From Symbiodinium natans (Eukaryota > Sar > Dinophyceae > Suessiales > Symbiodiniaceae), in the NCBI GenBank assembly GCA_905221605.1, contig CAJNDS010002769.1, positions 1 to 64,000 of the forward strand: a stretch of 64,000 nt of DNA, given 5' to 3'. Of the stretch, positions 45,701-57,900 are shown piece after piece. How positions within the stretch are numbered: the stretch's first letter is position 1; each line of letters opens with the position of its first letter. Below the pieces are notes generated by a model that saw only the letters and a program-made list of their open reading frames with translations, had not been told where the DNA came from and searched no databases. Made by a program: the position numbers and the translations under genes.

Positions 45701-48700
45701 TAGGGTTTAGGGTTTAGGGTTTAGGGTTTAGGGTTTAGGGTTTAGGGTTTAGGGTTTAGGCCCGAGGAGGCAAGCACGTTTAGTAACGTTTAGCCGTGTA
45801 AAGACACCCCCTACTCCGCAGAGCCTCGCCGAACTCGATCTACTGACTACCTTCAGGGAATAGGAATGGAGCTGTTGTGTTTGAAGCCTGACACTCTATC
45901 GAACCGCATCGGCCCCGTGGCTCGGCAGCTCGCGATGGGACAAGGCAGGATGGTCTTGGGGTTTCGGGTCCATATAGTGTTTGGAGGGCTTCGTGTTTAG
46001 GATTCAGACAGGCCTAAGCCGCATGGACGCCTAGATTTTGTGTCAACCTGCGCAAATTCTTCTGTCAAAATGATAACAACAAATTTCCGGTGTAGAAAAA
46101 AACAGATCGTGCTAAAATAACAACAAATAGGTGGTTCCTAGAGTAACTTTGGTTTTCAAAAAGAGGGTAAACATACCAAAAACTTAGGTACGTACACTAC
46201 CCCTTATCAGGGGTATAAAGCTAACTCCAGTTAAACATTTTCTTGCCTGGTTGCTGGGGAAGCGGGATGAGAACAGGCAGGCTACACAGCCAGATGCTCA
46301 AAGTTTAGCGTTGTGGATTTGAGGGTTTAAGGTTCAGCTTCTTGGGTTTAGGGCTTAGGGCTTAGGGCGTAGGGCTTAGGGCTTAGGGCTTAGGGCTTAG
46401 GGTTTCGGATGTTCTTTTGTTCAAACATAGGGGCCGCCATTGAGCAACCCTTGTGGTACATGGGCCGGTTGCTACGCTAACATGACGGAGACTCCGCCGA
46501 CAGCACATACCCTAAGGCTCCAACTAGCCCAAAGTAGCTTTGTGGTACTTTACTGTAACTGTAGATCCTTACCCTTTTTGGGTTAATTGGGTTTCTTAAC
46601 AAGGCAGCTAAAAGTTTAATTTTTAGCTACCCTCCTGAGTGCAGCCAAGTATTTACAGACTTTAGACCCCAATGTAGGTATTATTTGTACATTTGGAGCC
46701 CTAGGGATACTCGCAACAACTTGGGTCGACACACTGGTCACCCCTCACTAGTGGCGGAGGCAGGCACTTTAATAATGGTGTTTTGAGTTGGGGTTTAGGG
46801 TAAAGGGTTTAGGGTTAAGAGTTTAGGGTTTAGGGTTTAGGGTTATGAGTCTGTATGCACGTCGCGAGAAGAATAGAGTGATTTATAGTTGGCATCCTGC
46901 ATTACCCTAACGCTCCAAGAAGCTCAAACTATGTGCCGTTGCTATACTTTGCACCCCAAACTATTTCTGGTGTTGTGCACCCTGAACCCTAAACCCCAAG
47001 TAGCTTTTCCCAAAGCCATGGATGCAGTGGTTCGCGCAACGCTCTGACCTGTTTTCACCCGAAGCTGCTCCCTAACCTTAAACCCTAAACCCAAACTAGG
47101 GCTTGGGGTTTAGGATTTAGGTTTCAAATATTCCATAGCACCCACAGCACCAATGTTCCTGCACCTCTTCCCTGTGCAGCCCTGATCAACAACTGCGACG
47201 TGGAGAGGCACGTGTACGGGGGGGCTCCGTGTTTGGGGTGGAGGGATTTTTGACTCCTTCGTTTTGACTGCGAACCCTGAACCCTCAACCTCAAACCCCC
47301 AAAAGGTCGCAATCCGTGAAACCCCCAACCCTATGCCCTACAGCCCTGGGACCTTTGGCAGCTTCTTCCGGGCATGGCTTAGGATTTACAGGGGTCAGGG
47401 TTTTTGGAGTTTCAGGGTTAGGGGTTTGAGGTTTTCGTGGGTTTCCCTACTTTCCACCCTCTATACTTCCCCCCTCCTAGGTCCCCCCCTTAAACAACCT
47501 TAATCAGGCTGGGTAGCTCCAGGGTGGGCGTGGGGGTTTAGGGTTTAGGGTTTAGGCTTTAGGGTTTAGGGTTCAGGGTTGGGGGTTTTGGGCTTAGGGT
47601 TGAAGGTCGTGCAGGTATGTTGGCCCGACAAGTGTGGCAGTCGCACAGCACCACAAACCTGGAAGTCCTCCCAGAGACTCCAAAACTCCTTAATTAAGGG
47701 ATATACCTCAACTTATACTAGGAACCCTAGTATGTTTTAAGGTCTATTCCTTAACTAAGGAGTTTTGGAGTCTCTGTCCTTGCAGCAGTTTTTCGCGGAC
47801 GACGACGAACCTTCACGAGTGCACCATCACCTTCAGCTGTGGAACGCGGACCTGGTTGGCTTCTTCAAAAGCATTCCCAGAGACTCCAAAACCCATTAAT
47901 TAAGGAATAGACTTTAAAACATATTAGGGTTCCTAGTATAATTTCAGGTATATTCCTGAATTAAGGAGTTTTGGAGTTTCTGGGCATTCCCCAGCAGGAC
48001 ATTCTGAATTCCGTCAACTATTTGGTCCGAGAGTACCTGAAGCAACACGACAAGGTCGTCACGGTCGACCCGTCATCTATGGGAAAACCCTTTTCGTGCC
48101 AGGCCCGCCTGGAGTTCGTCGAGGAGAGTTTGAAGCACGCCGCCTTCCCTGCTTGGGCTCCCCCCATTCTCAGGGAGGCCCGGAACCCAAGGTTAGGGGT
48201 TTAGGGTTTAGGGTTCAATGCTGTTAAAGGTTGTTTAGGGAGACCCGAAAAAANNNNNNNNNNNNNNNNNNNNNNNNNNNNNNNNNNNNNNNNNNNNNNN
48301 NNNNNNNNNNNNNNNNNNNNNNNNNNNNNNNNNNNNNNNNNNNNNNNNNNNNNGGATAGTTAAGCTTATTTATCCCTAAATAGCCTTAGTCATGGAGGGA
48401 ACCTAGGGGGGGGGTAGTACAGAGGGGGATAGTAGGGGCACCCATGAGATGAGGTCTGAAAGCAATCCTAATCCGAATCCGGAAAGGGGTTTGGGGCTTA
48501 GGTTTGGGGTTAGGGTGTGGGGTTAGACTTTCGGGTTTGGGGTGTAGGGTTTGGCGTTTAGGGTTTAGGGTTTGGGGTTTGGGGTTTAGGACTTGGGATG
48601 CAAGGGTTTGTGGTTTAGGGTTTTAGGGCGAAGCCTCCGAAACTTTCTCTGTCTTTCCTCACGAAGAGCCTATGCATGTGTGTCCCCCAGCGAACCCCTT

Positions 48701-48946
48701 CGCGGCAACTGAGCAAAGCGTGCATAAGTCTGAAACCTCTCAAACCCGCAACTCAAAGCCACCGATTTGGTTCCCTTTCCCCTTTTCGCTTTTGTATAGG
48801 GTTCAGGGATGTTTGGGGTTTCAGGCTTAGTGAACCGCAAGCCCTAAGCCTAAACCCTACCCAAAGAAGCCCTAAACCCCACTCAAAAAGGTAGGTTTGC
48901 TGCCCGACCCAAGAAGTAAACCCTACAAGTGTAACCCCCACCCCCC

Positions 48947-48992
<46 letters not shown>

Positions 48993-51900
48993 CCCCCCCC
49001 CAAAAAAAAAACAAGTCCCCAAACCCTAAACTTTAAACCCTAAACCCTAAAACCCCCCTAAAAGTAGGTGTGTCGGCTTCTGAAGCACTCAATGAAGTCA
49101 AAGAATCCGCCGCTCAGATGGAGCTCGTGCGCTGCGGCGCGGAGACTGAGCCGAGGTGATGCCCAGCATGCAGTTTCGGGGTTTGGGGGGTCTAGGGTTT
49201 ACCCAAAGGCTCCTATGTAGTACCTTTCTGGGGGAAGTATACTAGAATCCCCTATAACTAACCCAAAAAAGGAACTACTTTGGAGCCTCTGGGTAGGGTT
49301 AGGGTTTAGGGTTTAGAGTTTAGGGTTTATTGAAATTATTAGGGTTCGCGTCCAGGGGAAGTTTCGAGGAAAGTTTCGAGGATTTTTAGACTTTTCTTCA
49401 TAATTTCAAGTTACAGGGGGCTTGAGGGTTCAGGGTTTAGGGTTTAGGGTCTAGCGTCTAGGGTTTAGGGCTTAGGGTTTAGGATAAGGGTTTAGGGTTT
49501 GTGGTTCAGGATTTCAGGGGTTGAGGGATAGGGCTTGTGGGTGAGAGCTTAGGGTTTCGTGGCTTAGGGTGGAGCCCAGCCTGACAACCTCAAAATTGAG
49601 CCCGGGTACTCTCTTGGGTTTAGGGTTTAGGGTTTAGGGTTTAAGGTTTAGGGTTTAGGGTTTAGGGTTTAGGGTTTGGTGTACGAGTGCTGGGGAGGTG
49701 CGTCTCGGAGATGCAGCATGCCAAGAATTGACGCCTGACCTTCATTTCAGGTGTTGAGGGTTTAGGGTTTAGGGTTTAGGGTTTAGGGTTTAGGGTTTAG
49801 GGTTTGGCGTTAGGATGACACCTCTGAAGTTGGAACAAGGAAGCACAAAGAAGCACCAAAGTACTAGCAGCAGAAACCCCAAAGCTCTGGAGGTCTTTGA
49901 GCTGCACCATTGGCTGCGTGTCTTCGGCATCCTAAAGAATACAAAGGAGTCTACGATTTTTACAGACCCAAACCCTCCGTAACCCCCTGAATGTACTAAA
50001 ACCTGACCCCTACCACACTTTGGGTTTAGGGTTTCGAGGCCGAAGACCCTAAAGGCCATAAACCCCAAAACCGCAAAACCCTAAACCCCAAAGCCCTTAA
50101 ACCCTAAAACCCAGGAACGCGAAACCCCTAGAACCCCAAAACCCTAGAACCCTAAACCTAAAACCCTAGAACCACTTTAACCTTTTGGGGTTTTGTAGAA
50201 ACCACGTAAGGAGCCTAACAGTTGAACTTCTAGGAGGGGTTCAGAAGTCAGCCAAGTGCTGCAGTAGCAAAGCCCTAAACCCCAAACCCTAATCCCTAAA
50301 CCCTAAACCCCAAACCCTAAACCCTAAACCCTAAACCCTAAACCCTAAACCCTAAACCCTAAACCCTAAACCCTAAACCCTAAACCCTAAACCCTAAACC
50401 CTAAACCCTAAACCCAACGCAGGAGCAATCTTGGCGAGACGCCGCTGCAGGCTCCCAGCTGCCCATAGCAAGGATTTCGGGGTTCGAGCTTCGGGTACGT
50501 GGGGGTTTTAGGGGAACCCGAAACCATAAGCCCTAAACCCTAAACCCTGAACCCTAAACCCTAAACCCTAAACCCTAGGGTTTAGGGGTACAGTTTGGGG
50601 TTTAGGGAAACCCGAAACCGCAAACCCTAAACGACACTTAACTTTTTTGGGGTTTCCGAAAATAGGGGACACCAAAAAAAGATTCCTTACAATCAGGACC
50701 CCAATCAGGTGCCCCCAATTTCGGAGGCACCCATACCCAGATCTTCCAAAACCCCTCATCTAAGGAATATACCCTAATTTATTCTAAGGATCCTTATAAT
50801 GAACTAGGGTGTATTCCCTAATTATATAAGGGGTTTTGGAAGCTTTGGGTAAACCCTAAACCCTAAACCCTGAACCCTAAACCCTAAACCCTAAACCCTA
50901 GACCCTAAACCCTAAACCCTAAACCCTAAACCCTAATCTGGGCAGGTGCTGAGGGTTTGGGGTTGAAGGCGTACGTCAAGCTAAATAGGCCCTCCGAATG
51001 GTGTAGGGTCCAGTGTTGTGGGTTCTCAGCCACTAAGAAGTTCCAAAACCCCTAAACCCTGATCCTACGGATGTGGGAACTCTGACGTTGGGTCTTCTGT
51101 TGGGGGCCCAATGGTCCTCAAACCCTGAAACCCTAAAACCCTGAAAGCCTCAACCCGCCAAGCCCTAAACCCTAAACCCTAAACCCGAAACCCGAAACCC
51201 TAAACCCGAAACCCTAAACCCATACCCTTTTGAAAACCCTGTGCAAGTTCCGGGCCCATACTTCAGAACCCTCTAAGGGAGGTTAGGGACCACACTAAGG
51301 GCCCACGTAGATACCTTAGAATAGGCCACGCCGGTTTGAACAGGCCTAGGCTTAAGGTTCAGGCCCAGGGTAGGGCTTAGGAGTCGGAAAGTTTCGGGTT
51401 CAGAAAGTTTCGGGGTTTAGGGTTTAGGGCTTAGGGTTTAGGGTTTGGGGTTTAGAAGTTAGGGTTTAGGGTTTAGGGTCTAGGGTCGCGGCCTAGGTTT
51501 GGGGTCCAGGCCCAGGGTCTAGGGGTCAGGGCCCAGGTTTTGGGGTTAAGGGCCCAGGGTTGGGGCCTAGGGTTCAGGCCCAGGGTTCGGGGCCTGGAGT
51601 TTAGGGGTCAGGGCCTAGGGCTCGGGGCAGGTCCACCACTTAGGGTTTCGGGTTCTGCCCGGAACTTAGGGGATCCTAAGGTTTCTGGGTTGGGCGGGTG
51701 AACAAAAAGCTGGTTTGGGGTTTTGGGAGGGGGGGGGGTCACGGCATCTTATAGTTGGGTGCACTAGAAACTCAAAAGGGAATGCGGGTCCCGATTTGTT
51801 TCCGGCTGAAGTTTTCGGGTTTAGGCTTAGGGGTGTCGGTTTAGGGGTTTAGGGCTTGGGGTTTAGGCTTTAGGGTTTCAGGTCTAGCGGTTTAGGGGTT

Positions 51901-54900
51901 TGGGTTTAGGTTTTAGGTTGTCGGCTCTAGGGTTTAGGGGTTTAGGGGTTTAGGGGTTTCGGGTTTAGGGTTCAGGGTTTAGGTTCTCCCTTTGCGGTCC
52001 AAAAAGCGTGCGCCGGCATGTCACCGCTCGGCTCTAGCTCTGCGGAAGTGACCTTGCTCGGACATGTGATGGTTGTTTGTGTTTAGGGTTTAGGGTTTAG
52101 GGTTTGGGGGTTTAGAAGTTTAGAGGTTTAGGGGTTTAGGGGTTTAGGGGTTTAGGGGTTTAGGATTTAGGGGTTTAGGGTTCAGTAATTTAGGGTTCAG
52201 CTATTTAGGGTTCAGTAATTAAAGTTCAGGGTTCAGAGTTTAAAGTTTAGAATTTTCGAGTTCAAGTGGAGCTTGAAAGGAGGCAGGATAAAACAAAGAA
52301 GGCCAGCGTTGCTGGCTGCAAGGTGTCAAAAGCGCCTGGGTACATCATGTCCGGGAGTGCTTGAAAACCCTAAACCCTAAGCCCTAAACCCTAAACCCTA
52401 AACCCTAAATCGTCTAACGTGCCATGAAGCATGATGAAGCATTATGAAGCAGATCTTTCACCTGGTGCTGACATTTCTCGGCGGGTTTGCCGCGGGATGT
52501 CTGCTTCTTGGCTGGCAGCGTCTGAAGCAAAGCCCGCTTGGAACTGCAACGGAAGCACATGGAGAGCACAGAGGTGCTACCACAGGCGGATCTTTCAAGA
52601 CCCCTTAACGGTAAGGAACACCCTACAATTCATAAACCTATAGTTAAGGAACATGTACCCGAATTCATACGAAGGATCCTTGTGAGGAAATTGGGGTATC
52701 TTCCTTAACGTTTTTTTGGAAGATCTGGGCACAGGTACGACCTGCAATCTTAAAGCTGGTGCCTTGGGACCGCTGCCCCCGCCTGCGTGCGTGTCGAGCT
52801 CGGCAAGTGCTGCTACGAAGCTTTGTGGTGCTTTACTGTAACTGTAGATCCTTCACCTGTTTGGGCTTATTGGGTTTCTTAAAACCCTAAACCCTAAACC
52901 ATAAACCCTAAACCCTAAACCCTAATGCAGTCAAGGAAGGAGGACCTAGAGCCAGCTTTAGTCTTCCTCCACATGCACAAGGCTGGCGGAACCACTTTCA
53001 AGACAGCCTCTTACTTCTCCAACAGCTGAACTTTAAACTTTTTGGGGTTTAGGGTTTAGGGTTTAGGGTTTAGGGTTTAGGGTTTAGGGTTCAGGGTTTA
53101 GGGCTTAGGGTTTAGGGTTTAGGGTTTTTCCCTATTTAGTAGAATTATACAGTCTTAACCTTTTTTCCCCCCCTTGGTTATTCGAGAAGCCTAAGGCCTT
53201 CGTCGAGACTCTGTGCAGCAGCACATCCTTGTGCCTCTACTTCGAGCACAACAAGTCCAGGGCACTCGCTGGAGGTAAGCGCAGCCTCAAGAAGCTTTCC
53301 ATACCTCCAGACATCCTGTTTGAAGGCACGCGGGCGGAGAGGATGCGGATCCGAGTGGTAGTCGTGGCAGACTACTGGAGTGGCGTGTGCTCCTTGCTGC
53401 CAAGGACTTTTGGGGATTCTTGGGGATATGTTTTATTGTTCTAAGAAACAGCCAAAATTCTACTTTTGCTAGAGTTCCAATTTCGGTATAGAGGAGATGC
53501 CTTTATTTGACCACGTTGCGGGAGCCCACATATCTCCACATAAGCTTCTGGAACTTCCTGTGCGTCCGGGGCTCTCAAGACAGATTGCTTTGGAACAAGA
53601 CTGAGCGCAAGATTGGAGAGTGCCAAAGGCCGCCGTCTTCTTGGCCGCAGGCGAGCCTCTCTGGGAGGCTTTTGGGGTATTGGGAAACTCGGATGCCCAG
53701 TAGTGCCCTTATTCCCTTTTTTGGGGGGTTTAGGTTCCCTTATAAACCCCTTTAAGCAAAAAAGGGCACCCTTTTTCAGCCTAGGTTACTGAGCATCCTA
53801 GGAAAACACCTCGCAATACTCACAGCAGGAGGTCGTCGATCTGGCTGTCTGGAACCTCTGGCACCCCTGCTTTTGGTTCCTTCACACGCAGTCCATGCGC
53901 TCTGGCGCGCTGTCTCTCAAAGAGAAGTGGAGCCCATATTTCAACACCACCTTGTCTGTTGTAGCAACATTGCATGAAAATGCAGCTCCACATGCAAGCA
54001 ATGTTACGGAGGCCCTGAGCTACGAGCTCCAAACTGGCAAGCAGGGCAGAAGGGCACATGCTTGGGCCAACCAGGTCGTGTGGGCGAGTTCGATCCCTGC
54101 GCTTAAGAAGCAGTGGGACAAAGCCCTTGAGTTCTGCTGAGAGTGTTGACGGAAGTCATCCTGTGATCCCCCTCAGCAAAATCTCGATGCTTTGTCCTAG
54201 CCTGACAAAACTAGGATGCCCAGTGGCTACCCTTATCTCCTTTTCGAGGGTTAGTTTCCCTTATAAACCCCTTTAAGCCAAACAGGGCACCTTTTTCATC
54301 CTACAGTAAACTCCAGAAAGTTGGAACATGGTTTAAGGATGATTACAGCTGGGATTCCCTTTAGTATACCTTTCGGGATATGGGATAAGGATGTTCCAAC
54401 TTTTTGGAGTTTACTGTACTAGTAATTTGGTCATTGGGCAACCCAGAAATTCGGGAGCATGCCAGAGCAGGAGAGCAAGAGGCCCAGAGGTACCTTCAGC
54501 GTCTAGAGAATGGGGGCAGGAAGCTTCATCCTTCGCGAGACAGAAGAGCTTTCGCATGAGGCACACGCGCAGGCGCTTGCCTGCGTCGAGGTTTAGGGTT
54601 TAGGGTTTTGTCCTCTGGCGGCCCTCAGAAGCAGACAAGCTTTCAGGCTGCTTTCATCCGCTGTTTCTGTCCTTTGGACGTCTGCGATCAGCCTATACCG
54701 AGTCTGTACGTACCGTTTCGCGAGACATGTATGCCCTCGTGCTCAGCCCGCGCCAACGTAAACAGCTCAGGCAACCCTGTGCAGTCAGTGGTTATGTAGG
54801 TGGATAGCAGGTACCCAGTTCCCGCATGCCTGTTAAGAACTGGTAAGTTAAGAGCTTGTCCCGTTTGAGTTTGATTCGGTTTTTTAGGGCTAGTATTGGA

Positions 54901-57900
54901 ATGGAGGTGGCCTTAAACTTTGTGGTAAACCCTAAACCCTAAACCCTAAACCCTAAACCCTAAGCCCTAAACCCTAAACCCTAAGCCCTCAACCGGGTTT
55001 TGCGGGCATTGCGGGCGCCCTGGACGACTTCGCTGCTGTTGGTGTTTAAGGGTACGAGTTGGCCCATGTTCCCCTTTCTTGGGGGTTCATATACCCGAAA
55101 CCCTAAACCCTAAACCCTAAACCCTAGACAAGATGCAGGTGGCCACGACGGAAGATCCGGAGTTTGCAAAGAAGCTGCAGGTGGCGACTCCTACATCCCC
55201 CTTGGGGTTTAGGGTTTAGGGTTTAGGGTTTAGGGTTTAGGGTTTAGGGTTTAGGGTCCCCTATATGCCCTTTAAGGAATCTCTATATGGTACCTATATC
55301 CCCTATATACCCTTTAAGGGGTTCTGTATGGTACCTATATCCCCTATACCCTTTAAGGGATTCTACATGGCACCTATATCCCCTATATACCCTCTAAGGG
55401 TCTTTTGTTCATACAAAACCCAAGAGGGCATTAATTCTACTATTTTTTGTCATATACCCTTTAAGGGTTTTTTGTTCATACAAAACCCAAGAGGGCATTA
55501 AAACTATTAGTTTCCTATTAAGGTTCTAAGGGGACTATATACCCTATATACCCTTTAAGGGATTCTATATCGGTGCCTATATCTCCTACATACCCTTTAA
55601 GGGATTTTTGTTAAGGTTCTAAGGGGAGTTAAGGTTCTGAGGGGAGTATGGACTCTGGGGGGTGTGGCCCTAGGGGGGGCTGCCAGGGAAGGCTTCGGGT
55701 TGAGCGTTCAGGGTCTAGGAGTTTAGGGGTTTTGGGGTTTTGGGGTTTTGGGGTTTAGGGGTTTAGGGGTTTAGGGTTTAGGGTTTAGGGGTTTAGGGTT
55801 TAGGGATTTGGGGTTTAGGGTCAGGGAACCGCAATACTCGAGAGGCTAGGGACATTTCTGGGCTCCAGGTTTAGGGTATGAAACGGTATGGTTCCCCTGG
55901 TTTGGTCCCTGAGCGAGGGGCCCACTTAATATAGGGGTCTAGTGACTGATAATCTTCCGCTCTGGTCCCTCTCTCACTATAATACCCCCCCAAAACACGA
56001 TTCACATTATTCCGGCCCCTATAGCACGTGGGCGGATCTGGCCAGACTAGGGTGGCAGGTGATAGCGTTTGCCCAAGCGCGTTGAAGAGGCAGGACCTGG
56101 CCAAACGTCGGACACACAGAGATGAACTCAAGGTGAACTGGGCCGTCACCTTGCCAGATCTTCCACAACCTCTTATATAATTAAGGCATATGCCCTGATT
56201 CGCATGAATAATCCTTAGTATAAATGAGGGTATATTCCTTAGTTAAGGGTTCTGGAAGATCTGTGACCGCCGAAGTGTGGGGGGCTGCGAGCGCTGCCCA
56301 ACGACGGTGGTCCGCCCGTCGCGCAGAGCCACGACAACGCAACAGCCAGCCAGGCGATCAGTCGGCAGTTCCTGGGGCTCAGGGTTTAGGGTTTAGGGTT
56401 TAGGGTTTAGGGTTTAGGGTTTAGGGTTTAGGGTTTAGGACGACTTCTGCGTGCAAGGGAACATTCGGGGAACATTGGGTTGCTTGTTTTCCTTGGACCT
56501 TCTCGATTCACGACCCGCATTTTTGTCAGGGTTTAGGTGTACACGCATGGTGTTCCTGGGCTTTGGAAATTGGTCTTCAGCTAGTCGGGAAGAGTCCGAA
56601 ACCTCTCGCCGCCTCCCAACCCTAAACCCTAAACCCTAAACCCTAAACCCTAAACCCTAAACCCTAAACCCTAAACCCTAAACCCTAAACCCTAAACCCT
56701 AAACCCTAAACCTAAACCCAACACCCGAGTCCCTAGTCCTAAAAATCCCTCAGTAACATGCAACCTCAGCCCCTTCAGCGATCCGTGCATCGCCCGACAG
56801 AGCGCCAGGTGCGAAGGAGGTCCCCGGCTTGAAAATCGCGGAGCTACCCACCCACCACATACTTCAGGGTCCAGCAAGCCCTAAACCCTAAACCCGAAAC
56901 CTTAAACCCTAAACCCTAAACCCTAAACCCTAAACCCTAAACCCTAAACCCTAAACCCTAAACCTACTTCGGCTTGGCAGGATCGCTGAAACCCGCACCC
57001 TAAAAACCTGTATAAAGCTTTTTGAAGCCCACCCAGGGTTTCGGGTTTAGGGTTTAGGGTTTGGGGTTTAGGGGTAGCCATGAAGCCCCCAAACCCTAAA
57101 CCCGAAACCCGAAACCCTAAACCCTAAACCCTACACCCTAAACCCTAAACCCTAAATCCGAAACGAGAGGACAGCATCCGGCTGTTCCATGAGAGCTCCT
57201 GGCATCACGGCCCCCTGGCTCCCTCCGGGCAGTTTAGGGTTTAGGGTTTAGGGCTAGGGTTCAGGGTTTGGGGTTGGGGCTTTGGGGTTTGGGGTTTTGG
57301 GGTTTTGGGGTTTTGGGGTTTTGGGGTTTTGGGGTTTTGGGGTTTTCGGGTTTTCGGGTTTTCGGGTTTTCGGGGTTTTGGGGTTTTGGGGTTTTGGGGT
57401 TTCGGGGTTTTGGGGTTTTGGGGTTGCGGGGTTTCGGGGTTTCGGGGTTTCGGGATTTAGGGGTTTAGAGTTTAGGGTTTAGGGTTTCAGCTTAAATCTA
57501 ACCCTGCAACCCTGCCAAGAAGAAAGAAGAAAACCCGCGATAACTCCACATACTCTCGCTAAATCTAACTAGCTATCTATCTAGCCATCTATCTAACGAA
57601 ATAAATTCATGAGTACGTATTGCAGCTTCATGTGTACCCAAAGGCTCCTATGTAGTACCTTTTTGGGGAAGTATACTAGAATCCCCTATAGCTAACCCAA
57701 AAAGGTACTACATTGGAGCCTCTGGGTAGGTAACAAGTCACAGTCGCGCAGCGCCCTCTCCTCTCACCGAGGCATTGCGAGGGTCTGAGGGCCGTGGCTG
57801 GGAGAAGGGCCTCGAAGTAGGGCCCCTAGGGTTTAGGGTTTAGGGTTTAGGGTCTAGGGTTTAGGGTTTAGGGTTTAGGGTTTAGGGTTAAGCTTTAATA

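Larger units (their letters stand above)
47619..48196 (+). pseudogene. Reverse-transcriptase fragment interrupted by two foldback insertions
   Basis: Removing the two foldback elements and one copy of each 4-base duplication leaves one continuous reading frame of about 120 codons. It includes WNADLVGFFKSIPQQDILNS, then VNYLVREYLKQH. The D-x-x-GFF-SIP..I..SV pattern is the one I associate with reverse transcriptases abundant in dinoflagellate genomes; this is recalled pattern knowledge, not a search. The catalytic YADD-type motif is not present: the frame ends in telomere-like sequence just before the assembly gap, so this is a partial copy. Neither insertion has obvious GT/GC-AG borders that restore the frame, so I call it a pseudogene. 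Confidence 0.6.
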
